From NCBI GenBank assembly GCA_030141605.1, contig JAQGDQ010000043.1:310001-374000 (forward strand): 64,000 nt of DNA. Direction: 5' to 3'. This document shows, piece after piece, positions 48,453-61,900 of the stretch. This stretch comes from Tubiluchus corallicola (Eukaryota > Priapulida > Priapulimorpha > Priapulimorphida > Tubiluchidae). Below the pieces are notes generated by a model. It worked only from the letters and a program-made list of their open reading frames with translations. It was not told where the DNA came from and did no database searches. Positions within the stretch are counted from its first letter, which is position 1. Each line of letters opens with the position of its first letter. The position numbers were made by a program, and so were the translations under genes.

Positions 48453-50400
48453 ATGTCATGGGAGACTTTAGAAAACATTGACGGAACTCCAGGCAATTCA
48501 AATTCTATTACCAATGTGACAAAATTTCATAAATATTTCAAGGAGCTGATGACTAAAAATGAAAAGTATCAATTATTTCAAAACACTTCGCATGTTAGAA
48601 ATATTGAAAATTATGTAAAAGAGATTAATCCAGCATCCTTTACTAAATTAGACTATCGTATTTCCGAAAATGAAGTCCAAGAAGCAATAATTTCTTTAAA
48701 AATTAATAAGGCGCCAGGCAAAGATGGAATAATAAACGAAATGATCAAAAGTGAAATTACAGTATTAACACTAACACCAACATTATATTTTAATTCAGTT
48801 TATTCACTCGGAAAATTTCCAAAAGCCTAGGCTAATTGTCTAATCACACCTATATTAAAGAAAGGAGACCCAACAGATCCCTCAAACCATAGAGGTATCT
48901 CTATTAGTAGTAATCTCGGTAAAGTATTTTGTACATAAAAGACTGGAAAATGACCTAATCGAACGTAACATAATTAAGAAAGAACAAATTGTGTTTAGGA
49001 AAAGAACAAATTATATACTTACCTTGAAAACTGTAGTTGATAAATATATTAATCAAGCACGACGAAAATACATATATGCATGCTTCATTGACCTTAAAAA
49101 ATCTTTGATACTATTTACAGACCTTTTTCATTTTACAAATTACTAAAATATGACTTTGGCACTAAATTTTACAACATAATAAAAAGCATGTACGCTTCCA
49201 TAGATGCGCAACTTAAAATCTCAAATAATAATTTATCTGATTCTTTTCCAGTAAATGTCGGCGTTAAACAGGGATACGTATTAAGTCCAATTTTATTTAA
49301 TTTGTTTATAAATGACATCACAACAATTTCTAATGATAAATGCGACCCGCCCATATTAAACAAAAACTACTTGCAATTACTAATGTACATTGTGGTCTTA
49401 TCTACTTCTCAGAAAGGTTTGCAGAATAGTTTTTAAGAATAACTTAAAACAACACTGTGATGACTGTCTGCTAAATATTAACCTAGAAAAAACAAAAGTA
49501 ATTATTTTCAACAAAGGCGGTCACAGAATATCCAAGCAAAGCTTTACTATAGGCCAGGAAAGTTTTGAAATTGTTCAAAATTATACTTATTTGGGGACAA
49601 ACTTTAATGCAAGCGGGTTATTTATCAAGACGAATTATGCAACAAAGCAAGAAAAGCTTTTTTCAAATTCAAGCAAAAATTCTGGGAGGATAAAGTAAGC
49701 TATAAAATATTAACGCACTTATTTGATAGTTTAATAAAACCAATCGCATTTTATGGTTCAGAATGTTGGTCCCCTTTCTCGTTTAATGGTAGGAAAATAT
49801 CAAAAAAATAATGAAATTACAGTTGAAAATATATACGATGATTTACCCATGCAATTACTTAACGTAAAGTTATGTAAGTTCGCTCTTGGCGTTAATAAAT
49901 TTTCCGTTAAGCATGCAGTCAGGGGAGAGCTGGGTCGTTTCCCTCAATACGTAGACGTTATAATTAGGAAAATAAAATACTGGCTTAAAATACTGAACGC
50001 TCCACAAAATACATTGATATACCAAACCTACGAAGAAAATAAAATTCTTCTTAACCAAAATACGGGATGTAGGTTACAATTTGTAAGAAACATTTTACGT
50101 CATTTGGGCTTTTCTCATATTTGGGAACAGCAGGGGTCGATCAAACCAAATCTTTTCTACATGCTTTAAAGGAGAAACTACAAACAAATTATTAAATTTA
50201 CTGGAAGGCATGTGTTACAAAAGAAACCGGCAAAACAGCGAAACTAATAAACTACGAAACTATACAAAATTTAAGCAAGAATTTGAAGCCGAAAAGTATC
50301 TTCTTTTTATACATAATCATGTACTAAGATCGAACTTTACTAAACTGTGTAGCAGTTCTCACAACTTGTATATAGAAAACGGCCGACATTGCATACCCAA
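48453..50400 (+). pseudogene. LINE 1 reverse-transcriptase relic
   Basis: Fingers motif INKAPGKDGIINEMIK lies at 48700-48765. PILKKGDPTDPSNHRGIS follows a stop. Motif A, CFIDLKKS, then loses frame before FDTIYR. Motif B, GVKQGYVLSPILFNLFINDI, is at 49260-49318. Motif C reads LLMYIVVLSTSQKGLQ where LLxYADDIVLLS is expected, so the ADD catalytic residues are missing. The thumb reads LNINLEKTKVIIFNKGGHR. The C-terminal part resumes at 50210 (LRNYTKFKQEFEAEKYL; ENGRHCIPKIPVNN) and is then cut by the ATT repeat. Confidence 0.88.
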
Positions 50401-50419
50401 AATACCTGTTAACAATCGA

Positions 50420-50491
<72 letters not shown>

Positions 50492-50492
50492 C

Positions 50493-50570
<78 letters not shown>

Positions 50571-50590
50571 CATCATCATCATCATCATTA
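50420..50590. repeat. (ATT)n/(ATC)n microsatellite
   Basis: More than 45 ATT units with a single ACT interruption near 50491, ending in about seven ATC units. It produces poly-Ile, poly-Leu and poly-Asn open frames that are not real proteins. It interrupts the C-terminal coding region of LINE 1. Confidence 0.96.
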
Positions 50591-50730
50591 TTGTGTTGAC
50601 GATTATACCCCATGTGCGAGGTTTTGTTTGTGTAGTTTTTTCTTCATTGTAATGTAATGTTTTGTAATTGTAATCGTAATTGTAATTGTATGGCTTGTAA
50701 ATCGTCAATAAAAAATATATATTTTAAAGA

Positions 50731-52165
50731 CAATTATTGATAAATACCTCTCTGCAAACAATAAGTTACGTGCTTGCTTTGTTGATTTTAAGAAAGTGCT
50801 TGATTCGGTGGATAGGACTTATTTGTTGTATAAACTTATTTACCTTGGCTTGAAAGGTAGAACATTGCGAATAATTGCCCGAATACACAAATGTACAGTT
50901 AATTGTGTAAAAACGGATACGGGTTTCTCCGAGAGTTTTCTAGTAAACCAAGTAGTTTTGCAAGGGTGTACATTTTCACCAATTTTATTTTGTCTGTACT
51001 TGAGCGATCTAGAAGAGCATTAAAATATAAACGATGCAGATTGAGTTACTCTAGTTTATACAGTTACTTGCTTGCTTATGTTTGCATACGATTTAGTGTT
51101 ATTAAGTCTATCTAAGGAAGGTTTACAAACACAATTGAATCTTTTAAATACGTACTGTAAAAAATGGAGATTAACTGTTAATGCTAGCAAAACTAAGATT
51201 TCAATTTTTGAGAAATGAAACACTGTAACATAGAAAATATGCCTTTTTGTTGCGATAATAATTGGTTAGAACATTGTTCAGAATATAAATGTTTGGGTGT
51301 TTATTTTTACCAAAACTGGATATTTTAACCACTTATTACAACAGGGAAACAAAGCTAAATTTTGTTTGTATAGTAAAGCGGAAACTTTTGGTTTCTTTGA
51401 TGTAAATCTGGCCATCTCTCTGTTTAATATTTATTTTAATATTTGGAATATAGTTGCGAGGTTTGGGGTACACGGCATTTTGAAAATTTGGAAAGAACGT
51501 GTTTAAGTTATTATGAAGTAATTTTGGGCGTTAAAATGCAAACACCAACACCTGCTGTATTGGGGAATTAGGCGTGTATCTAGTCAGTTTGGAAATTCAA
51601 ATGCTGGTGGTATTGGCTGAGGCTAGTCTCACTACCTGAAAGTAACCTGTGCAAAGAGCCATTTGATGTACAAAAAATTGAATTTGACATGATATGTTTA
51701 ACTCAGAAGTATTTTACATCAAATTAATAGGGTTTTTTTGTTGAAATATAACATAACACCGCTTTATTTTAATACTGTATATCTTTCAGAAATGAGACTG
51801 CAAGTAAATTATGTTTTATCATGGAGAGAGTCTTTAAACTCTATGAGCAAATTATCTTTTTATAGATTATTTAAAAAGAATTTTGAAGTGGAAATTTATT
51901 TAGAAAATGTTAAGAATATTAAAGACAGTAAGGCTTTGACAAAATTTAGAACTAGGGCTCATCGTTTGGAGGTTGAAACTGGTAGATACGTAAGGCCACC
52001 TGTTCCACGTGAAATTCGAGTTTGTAGTGTCTGCAATGTTGTTGAAGATGAATGCCACTTTTTTTACTATACTGCTCAATACATAACGTTGCACGTAACT
52101 TTATGTTGAACACCGTTTCTCAGGATGTTCCTACTTTTAATGTTTTACCTAAAAATGAAAAAAAA
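50731..52165 (+). mobile_element. Decayed LINE 2, 5'-truncated
   Basis: It begins inside the RT domain directly after the tail of LINE 1. Motif A reads RACFVDFKKVLDSVDR. Motif B reads VLQGCTFSPILFCLYLSDLE. Motif C reads LMFAYDLVLLSLSKEGLQ, with the first catalytic Asp of FADD replaced by Tyr. The thumb reads WRLTVNASKTKISIF. The C-terminal part (51738-52109) has ETGRYVRPPVPREIRVCSVC and EDECHFF, a Cys-rich knuckle common in LINE ORF2 ends. Several stops and frame changes intervene. It is related to but distinct from LINE 1. Confidence 0.87.
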
Positions 52166-52404
52166 AACCCAAACTGTGATGATTCGATCCATTACGAAGC
52201 CTTTGCATATTACGATCCATTATGAAGCATTGCAGTTTTTACCATCATAGCACCTGTTCCTTAAACACAACTAGCATGAGGTACTCAGGACAAGCTTACT
52301 AGCGAATTATTTCTACAAATCTGTCTGTCTCTGTAAAGGTTTTCATCATACTGACATTGACCACTTGGTATCTGAAACGTGAAGGAACAAACCGACTAGG
52401 GAGC

Positions 52405-52550
52405 GACCAATCAGGCCCCTGACGTCGGGGACCCGGCATCGTTGTAATATTAATCTACTTGCATAATTAAATTAATAATTTCATGTATGTGGCGCCATCT
52501 GCGGCATAAATATAAACTAGATACTCCAAGCCAGGCGCTGCAAACAGTCA
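52405..52550 (+). promoter_or_regulatory. Candidate promoter (CCAAT, CRE-like and TATA elements)
   Basis: GACCAATCAGG lies near 52407, CCCCTGACGTCGGGG near 52417 and CATAAATATAAAC near 52505, followed about 30-40 bases later by a possible initiator. Order and spacing suit a Pol II promoter on the plus strand. The nearest plus-strand gene is the cadherin, whose ATG is 3.3 kb away, so an upstream 5'UTR exon would be required. Speculative. Confidence 0.3.
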
Positions 52551-55500
52551 AATTCTTTACAATAGGCTATTGAGTAGTATTAACTTCTGTTGAAAAGTTC
52601 CTGCCACTACTTGCAGTATGTAAACATTCGGTTATTTAAATTTTGTAAGCTGTTATATTTAGCTAGTTCAGTATACCATTTTCCACCATCATTTGCAACT
52701 GCAGTTGCAGTTAGCTACACCATTCTAGTAGCTGACCCAACACTATACTTGAAATAATTACAAAAATTAAGCTCGATGTAACTTCACAAGAAAGTTTTGC
52801 TAGACAAGCTCGACCTCGCATTTTCTAAAAATTCATCTCGTAGACAAGAGAGTCCATTTATTTTAGCACGCTAGTAGCATAAAATTGCTTTTTGTTACAA
52901 CTATAAGAAATACATACATTCCAGTCATTGGATTTTTTGTTCAAAAGTAGGAATTACACTCACAAAAACGAATTTACACAGTAGCACACAAACAGAACGT
53001 AATCTAACAAGCACTATATAAAACAGAAAGGGTATATTAGTCTGAAGAACTGGTGCAGTATGGATTAAAAAGTACAGAATTAAAACCAAACTTCATGATT
53101 AAATAATCCAATATTATAAAAAAAGTTGCATATTGTCTCAAATTGTTGAAATACCATTACAGTAAAATCATGTTTAAAAACATTTACCGGACAGAAAAAG
53201 TTGGATCTGCCCACGCAGGTTCGTTTTTGAATTTAAAAAATACTAATAAAATATGACACGATAGCTAATTTGTCTTTAAACTTCATGTGGCTCAGGTGTG
53301 ATGCTAAAACTTTGTCGAAACGTTTCATCCTCTTTTGATTGGTTTTCGAAATGAACCAGCGACTCCCAATCTCGATTTCAAAATATTGCACTTATGTCTT
53401 TGTATTTACCTGTCTTCACCACCTTAAGCTAGGTGTACAACTGAAAGAATCCAATTCTTGCAGACGAGCTGGACTTTGTTCAGGTATGATACGTTCATCC
53501 AATGAATCATACGTCCAGGGACGTGATTCTGCTCATCTCCCTATGCCAGGACTCCCTATTCGCTGCAATGCCCTCTAGGGATCTGTGCTGAAGTGTTTAA
53601 ATCTTTCTGTACAAAATCTAAATATGCTAACATTTTTCCTTCTGCAGGTTTTTTGCTGGTTCTATGGCTTGTTGAAGATCTTCACTAGATTATCATCAGG
53701 TAGTCTAAGTATATACCAAATTCATCTTAAACAGCGTCTTTTTACTTTACTTGTCCAAGGTTCTTCTTTTATTTTTTTCATATTGATCTTTATTTCAGAT
53801 TTTCTATGGTCATCTGAAACCGAAAATGTTTCTGTAATTTCGCCTTTGAAACGCATCGATTTCAGCTTTATGATTTGTTTTTAATGTGCAGAGCTCAGAG
53901 TTGTACTAAGCCCGAGAATATTCTAATTTTTGTTTCCAAAGAAATGTTGCTATTCTCAAAAAACTTAATCGTTTTTAACAAAGGAATGATTGATTTTTAG
54001 CAACACTGAGCTACCATACCTTGCATGCGCTGTATTGCCTATTGTCTATTGTACTTTTGGCAGAGCTAGGTGGCGGGGAGAAAATGCCGCTCTGTCGGCT
54101 GCTTACAGATTAGTTGTTTAAAACATTATGGATTGAGTTTCAGCCTTTGTTAGGTGTTAGGCATGGTTGCTTTTTCGCATTTGGACAACAATTTTGTCAC
54201 CTCTGTACGATCTGCAGCTCAGTTCAATGTGAAATGAATGAAAGTTAAAGACATTAGAATGAAATCCTTATGCTGAGATTTGCAAAGCGTAAATATTTTT
54301 AATTTTAAAAGTTCCTATTTTATGTTCCTAAATTTAGAAAGGGAAAACATAATATTTGCGTGAAATTGAGTTACTGTACTAGTCCCTGCGCTAATTAAAA
54401 ATTCAGAATAAATTAAACTTGGAAGTAAACCAAATTTAAAATATAATCAGTTTTTAATATGAACGTTTGATTAACGAAAAAGAATCTATAACCAATATAA
54501 ATCTACACAGATTTATACACGTATACATAACGTATTTGATTATTTAACATCGGCTGATCACTAAACTTTGACAAAAGGATTATAAAATTGACAAGTTTTC
54601 AAGTTGTACGCGTAATTTCATTCTTTGTGTTAATAAGTTAGTATTAATTTCACTTTTTACTAATAGTGGGTGTTGGCCCATATAATTAAATTATGCCACT
54701 AGTTTTACATTATGCATTTGTTTGTTCTGATGATTTTTAATGCTGTTGTTGTCAGTTTGTATCCCTAAATCTTGTAGCAGAATATTTGAATATCAAATAA
54801 ATAAATGAAATATCGTGTCAAATAGTCAAATTAGCAAAATAAAAAGATAAATAAAGAAAGATAAAATTCGAGTAAGCTAACTTTCAAAATGTTAATTGAG
54901 TGAGTTAATTTGACTTAGCGATGTTACGCTTGATGAATTCAGAGCGTGGAGCCGCCCCAGAGCATCACAGTTTGGTTAAACAGGTCTTGCTTCTTTCCCT
55001 CAGACCCTCACAGCATAAGCGGTTAAGCGTGGACTGCATGAGAGGTGGACGAACTTGGAAACGTGTCTTTACACACAATGATAATGAGAGGGGTGAGTCA
55101 CTTTTGCTTTAGAGTTAGTGATCTTTTGACGAAAACTAGGCTTTTCTTTTTAAATTTTTTGATTAATATAGCTAACATTTACCTTAATTTTATTCGACTT
55201 ATATTTCAACATTTTTATAGATTGTTGAAAACAAAGTAAATACACAGAGACTACAAAGCATTGCTAGGTAGATGAAATGTAACAAATTTGTATTAAAGAG
55301 ACTATACAGTTTAAGATTTACACGGTGGTTGAAATGTGGGCTCAGGCCAAAAAGGTAAATTTGTAGAAGCCCGAGCAGAAAGGGAACATGGAAAGAAAAG
55401 GTGAAAGTAAAAACTAACAAAAAAAGGCCAGGGTTATGGTAACTAATGATAATGCAAATGACAAAGAACACTGAAATGATGAAGATGATGATAGGACTGA

Positions 55501-55862
55501 AGACTATATATATATACATACATTGTACATCCCGACATAAATAAAGATTATGTATGTGTGTATATGTCTTGGTACTTCAACTTACTTAAATTGCTTTATT
55601 ACTTCTTCTTGTACAACATGTGGATCATTATGAATAGCTATCGTCTACCATGCATAGCTATCGTAACTAAATTTTTCTGTTTCACACAGCTACTGTGTCA
55701 TTATTCCTGTTTTGTGATAATTTTTCACGTTCCTTTGGTGTAAGTTTGACCAATAAGTTGACGTTTAAGACTATGGCATTTTTTCCAGGGTTGTTAGCTG
55801 TGGTGTGTCTAATAACCTGTGCCATAATTTCAACTTCATTATTATAGTCTAAGACGGCTAAG

Positions 55863-55874
55863 ATGGAATCATGA
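55863..55874 (+). promoter_or_regulatory. Short upstream ORF before the cadherin start
   Basis: ATG GAA TCA TGA lies 24 bases before the cadherin ATG at 55898. If transcribed in the leader, ribosomes would meet it first. A CTGCAG directly before 55897 could alternatively be a splice acceptor that removes it. Confidence 0.35.
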
Positions 55875-55897
55875 TAAACCTAATCAACCACTGCAGA

Positions 55898-55949
55898 ATG
55901 AGTATGTCCTTTGTTTTCTATGGATTATTGATGTGTACCACATTGCGAG
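55898..55949 (+). CDS. Cadherin exon 1: signal peptide
   Basis: Encodes MSMSFVFYGLLMCTTLR plus one base and ends GCGAG|GTAAGT (phase 1). This hydrophobic leader was chosen as the start because it splices in frame to exon 2 and supplies a secretion signal, as cadherins require. Confidence 0.85.
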
Positions 55950-58900
55950 GTAAGTAAAGTCTAAATTTATTACCACTGTTATGTACTGTTCAATTTGTTA
56001 CTTTGCTGCAAAGCGTAGACATAGAATGTAAATAAATTTATTATTAATGATGTGGCTAGAATTATCAAAATTATGTAAGTGTGTATTGAATGAATGAATG
56101 AATCAAACATCTTGGCATGACTCCTTCATTTCACAAGTATTACAACTATTTCATTCTTTAAAAAAATTGGTATACAGACCACACTTGCAGGTGTATGTTT
56201 GTGAAACCTTGCCTAAATTACAAACAATAGCACTTATAGTAGCGTATTGAAAAGTTTAAATTTCTATTGCATTTATAGTGATCATACTTATTTTTTTTAA
56301 TTTAGGAACCTTTGCACAGTCCAATGAGCCCCCTCACTTTATTAATGATATGGACCAAGAAACAATAAGTGAAAACACACCGGTTGGTACAAAAGTCTAT
56401 ACCCTTGTTGGAGTTGATAGAGACAGAGATCCTGTTCGATATGGAGTAGAAGGAACTACAGCTTTTCGTGTTGATCGAGACAGTGGTGAAGTTTACTTAA
56501 ATGAACCCTTAGACAGAGAGGTAAGATCACTATTGTTTATTTAAAAAAATGCAAAAGGTATGCTATTGTCTACACTATATGTATAATAATAAAAGTACAA
56601 TGGAGGTATTGTCTTTTTTCCTAGTAAAGATGTTATCTTCATGTTATCTAGGCAAGATAAAGATGTTATCTAGGCAAGAAAGAGGTATAAACTAACAGTG
56701 ATCAGATGTAGACCGATGGATATAAAAATATGGCAGTGAAGTTCCTAAATTGTTATAATAGTAATGTAGTATCTACAGTTTGTGTACCATCAGTAAAGGA
56801 AAACCAAAATTTTGCTAACTATTTTAGTTTCATGGTGTTTTGTGTTTAAGTCAATTTTTTATTTACACATTTTTTAATTTTACCAATATATGTTCTTAAG
56901 AAATGCTTTGAAACACGAGATGTAAAAGATGTAGATGTTTTTTATTTTTTTGAGCTGTGTTACAAAATTGTAGCATAGTAACTTATGTTGAATTCCTTAA
57001 TTATAAAAAGCTAATTATAAACAACACGTTTAGGTGGATGACACGCTGACGTTTTACGTTACCATTGAAGATCAAGTAGGCAGTGGAAATCAGAATAACG
57101 TGGTGAGACATGAAGTCACTGTTATAATCGAGGATGCGAATGATAACCCTCCGGTATTCCACGACTTACCGTACACTGTCTCAATACCTGAGGTAAAATA
57201 CACAAATACACAAACTAAAGTTGCCTCCCATTACTGTTAACACATAATATATGGAACATGTCTTTATGATGGAATTAATTACACATGGTTTTATATGGTT
57301 GTGTTTTTCAGTTAAAGTCTTTTTACTGAGAACTTCCTGTCATCTATGTAAAAATATTTGTTTATTATGCATTAATGTTCTAATGTTACAATTGCACTGG
57401 ATTTATATGCATTTGTAAATGTATATGTTTGTATGTACACAACGTGCATAAACACACACATATTATATATATATATGTATAATTTGGTGTTCGTTAGGAA
57501 TAGTTCAGCATAATCAGTAGAATGTATTTAATGCTAGATATATTCTTCTTATTTCGATAGGCGCACTTTTTTTAATGTTGATATTTTTTAACTGGTTTCA
57601 GAGCTTTTCAGTGAACAATGTCGTGTTTTCTGATATCAGGGTCTCTGATGCAGATATTGGTGGAGCTATTCTTGATGTCACTTGCATGCCAACAGTGCAG
57701 GTAAAATAAATATGTCTCTCACTGAAAGGCTTTCCTAAGCTCAATTTACAGCAGTTTATATTAAATCTGCTATGCTGTTTAGTAGCTAACTGAAGAGGAG
57801 GATGCTTGCTTTATTATAATTTTTGTTCGTGTCTTTCATATGTAAATGACTTATGCTTCTGTGAATAGCCTAAATGAATTCTGTGCTAGTAGATTTGAGT
57901 GAAAGCAGCTGACAGACCTAGCAAATATTACTACACAAAGTTAGAAATAGTTCTTTGTCATTTTGGCTAAGGGTAAAGAATATAGTATCGTGAGAGTGTG
58001 AAACAGTATGACGAAGTGATGTTTACACAGACATTTTTCACGTCCCAGAAAAAAATGACTATTTGTTATTTGCATGCGAGACATGATTTGAAGCAAAACC
58101 ATTAAACTTAGACAAATAACTAAATTTAGGTTACAGGTATAATTTTACTATTTACTGTAGTGAACAGAAAAATTAATACACTTGACTTCATTCTACCTTT
58201 GAACATGTGCAATGCACACAAAAGGGATAGAAAATTTATTTTTAGGTGAAGGAAGGAAAGTGAAGGAAAAGTGCCGCTCACTTCGTTTTGTTTTTAAAAA
58301 TTTGCAAAATTTATAAATCATTGTGTCATTTTTCACTTATTGTTTTTGGGTTTGCTTGTTGATTAGTTTTTTTAAACTTTTACAGAATCAGCACTTTGAC
58401 AATCTATCATGTGGCTTATTTTTATGTGTTCCAATGTTTAACACATTGTGGCTACTCAGAAAGTTGTGAACATCTGGCCGCAACTGGTATTTTATTTAAT
58501 AAGCAAATTTTTAAGAAAATTTGGGTTTTTGTGGTATTTTTGATTTTTTTCTTCAACCAGCGGTAGGCTGTAGCACCCATCTTAGTGGAATTAGCATAAT
58601 AATGTCATCAACATTTTGCCAGTTACAGTCCTTTTGTAACTAAAGATGGTGTGACTGCAAAAATATTCGTTTTGGGAAACCAATAATGCATTGATGGTGA
58701 TATTATGCTAGTTTTCTGTGGCAGTTTTCTTTTTCTTTAGCTTTTTTCATGTAATCACTTTAATTTTTGATTTTTGCAGTCCTCAGATGCATGCAACGTG
58801 TTTCGAGTTGAGGCAATAAGTCAAGATTCTGGTTCATGGAGTGGTGCACTTGTGCTGTCCTCCGGTGTTGACTACGAGAACACTGACGTATATCAACTGA

Positions 58901-61900
58901 TGCTTGTGGCTAATGTAAGACAAATTTACCTTATTCATTATACATAACGTAACAGGATTATTAAAAACTTCAGATGCTTGTTAAAATGGCGATTTCAAAT
59001 AGTTTATATGTCTTTCTTGTCTGTTTTAGAATAAATCGTTTTGGGATCTTATTTGAGTTGCAACGTGTAGAATATTATCATATGAACAATAGCAAGTAAT
59101 GAAAGTAATAAATGACCTTTAAATCACTGTGTTATTTAAATTAATGACAAATCACCCTGATTGGCTGCTTGCCTATTGTGGATGCTTGATAAAAACTGAA
59201 AATACGGCTGATTTTTGAAAATTAGAAAGAACTGTTATGTTTGTTTTGCAAAGAGATGATGCAAGAATCTTGCCTCGTTTCGGCCAGTAAAGTTAGGCTG
59301 AGGGCCAACGTAAAAGCACTCATTATGCTGATGTTGGCAGACTGCAAAGCAAAAACAGTGAGCTCTTCATGTGAAAATTTTATGTTTATAGATAAAAGTC
59401 TCTATGTTTTGCAAAATCTCACATTTGCAGTTGTACGTATCACAAAAGTAACATTTTTATCTTATGTGTGCTGATTATCATTCATTTTTGTGAAAATATT
59501 AAACACTGGTACATAGTAATTGATATCTGATAGCTTAATTTTGGAGTATTAGCTAAAACTATGAGTAGCTGTGGCGACCTGTAGTGTGTTTGTTAGAATA
59601 ATTGAGAGCTGAAGAAAGAATAGTTGTCAAACACTGATGTATATATAGACAAGCCTGTACTTGTTCAATGCCTCTTCTTACCAGACTATCCTTCATAACT
59701 AACTAAGTTTTGGTCCCTTCACAACTATCAACATGAGTAGTGAACAATGTCACTGAGTGCTGCATTTTGCACTGTGCTAAAGTGCACAAAAAGTATTGAT
59801 GTTCGGGCGATAGCTATAAATTGCAATAAGTTGATAATCAGAATATATGACACCAGATTCCAGTCCTTTCACAATGATCAGCATTCAGAAGTATGCTCTG
59901 CTATTGATTGCTATAGTCCAGGCTTACTGTGTGTTGCCATATCATTGTATAAAATAATATCGATGGTGGTGATGGTAGCTTGATTAAGTTTATTAATCAG
60001 GACACTATTTTACGCTTGTATTTGCAGGATGGTACACTAAAAAGTGAAACAGATGTGATAATAAGAATAGAAGATGTTCAAGACACACCCCCTGTGTTTA
60101 TATCCAGTTTAGCAGGACATGTTAATGAAGGTGTTGAATTGGTAGGTCTAATAGTCAGAAAGTTAGAAAAACAGGTCAAATCTTCAAATAAGCTATTAAT
60201 TCTAAAAGCATACAAAATAAAAGAGACCCAACTGTGGACATTTTTGAAAACTTGAAGGATTCAAATGATTTTTTTGACTTGTTTGATGATGTTGCTAAGG
60301 AGTGCACGTACCAGAGATGTCTTATTCATTCAGTTATAAATAAAGTTATTTATCCAAACCTATGAAACTAAATTCTGCTCATTATACGTACAGTTGACTT
60401 AGCAGCATAGTGTGTTAATGCTGTCTCGTCAGGTTTATTTGAAAATGTGTATTTACCATTCAAAACATCATGTTAGCACACAAACTGCCTGCTGCTTTCA
60501 ATGTTTGCATTAATTACTTTGCTACACTTAATTTAACGGCTGTTTATGTGCTGACATGTAACTCTTTACTTTTTTTAACTAAAGGGTTAGCATGTACGTA
60601 AAATCAGTAAAACTGAAACTTCTTCTTGATAGCGGGGCAGTTTAATAAATCCCAACTTTTCCTGTTTGATAATCACCAATCAAACAAAAGACAAAATAAC
60701 TTTCAACTTTCTATTAGCTGAGGTATTATTGCTTTTTGATGTTATGCCTGGCGTAATTATGATATTCGACTTTTTCCATCTGGCAAGTTCATTACAATAA
60801 ATGAAAATAATTTTATTTTATCATTCTATTTCCGTTTACATTAGTTATTTTTAACTGGCACAATTTGTAAAATTTTTTCATTCTTTCTACTGTATTATAT
60901 ACAGTACATTCATTACTGCAACATACGAAATAATGTAATTTTAATTTTCTTTTCTTCTGTTTCTTCAATTTCATTACATTCAATTTTATACTTAATTAGT
61001 ATATACTATATAAATATTGTTAATAATTGTAATTTTGTATAACACATCAAGCGTCAATGTTATAATTCATGCACCTTATTAGAGCAGAGTAGCTTCCTCG
61101 AGACTGCTTGCAGTCATGAAACTACCCTCACGCTTAACTCCTTCAGGACCACACCATTCAAGATAGGTCTTATAAGATGTGGACTTTTTTGTTACTGAAT
61201 GAGCACAGACATAACTAAATGCTTATAAATTAGGTAGCGTTGTATTCAGGAGGATCTCGGCTATTCAGTCACGGTATTTGTTTTAACATTTAATAGTGAT
61301 TTAATTGGATAAAATTAAGAAAAATATGCGTTTTCAGGCACTTCAACTTATCCTATTGAGTAGCTTTTCTGGTGTCCACTTGCGTGATCGAACACACTAA
61401 TTTATTGATCACCTGCTTGCTACAGCCCAAGCTGTGCAGTATTCTGCAGCTATTCCAGCAAAAACCAACCAATCAGTCAAGGACAAATTCAGGTCATTTC
61501 ATATTTTAGCAGGAATTTTTTCTTGAAAACAGCGTAGATTTGAAGCCAAGGTGTATCAGAGTCTTGTGTCTGGATAGTTGAAATTTTCTGCATTAGCCTA
61601 TTTCACACAAGCGATGCGCTATATTGTTACAGTGCAAACACTGCAGTTATTGATTGCTTTTTCTCAATTTTTTTTTGTCAAAAATCGATTAATTTGTCTA
61701 AAGTTAGCATATGCATTTCATATATAATTTTGCATGAAAATCCATGTGTGGGGAGTAGAAACCTACAAAAATGATCAAATATAACGTAATTGCTGCTTAG
61801 TGAGAGAAGTTTTTCATAAACCCGTGCAAAATGCAGCAAACACTTATAGTCCAGAAGGAGTTAAGCAACTATTATTGTCAGCATGTACATTTACTTTCTT

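Larger units (their letters stand above)
46990..50730 (+). mobile_element. Decayed non-LTR retrotransposon (LINE) 1
   Basis: In order on the plus strand are an AP-endonuclease relic, a linker containing a 140-bp tandem duplication, a reverse-transcriptase relic, a C-terminal region cut by an ATT microsatellite, and a 3' tail with TGTAATTGTAATTGTA repeats ending near AATAAAAAATATA. Many frameshifts and stops make it inactive. The domain order is that of an ORF2 of the I/CR1/L2-like group; the clade was not resolved. It begins about 600 bp after the polyadenylation signal of the giant C1q gene. Confidence 0.88.
52166..55890. other. Intergenic stretch between LINE 2 and the cadherin start codon
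   Basis: No coding exon was recognised. It includes a promoter-like cluster at 52405-52550, a CTAGGTGGC motif at 54066, and a slightly GC-richer segment at 54930-55092 ending in GG|GTGAGT that could be a 5'UTR exon of the cadherin gene. The open frames at 53339-53884 and 55199-55519 have no recognisable motif. Confidence 0.4.

Noticed and set aside
50210-50708. Poly-Ile, poly-Leu and poly-Asn frames around the ATT repeat
   Set aside because: Only 50210-50400 is real LINE coding relic; the remainder is microsatellite translation.
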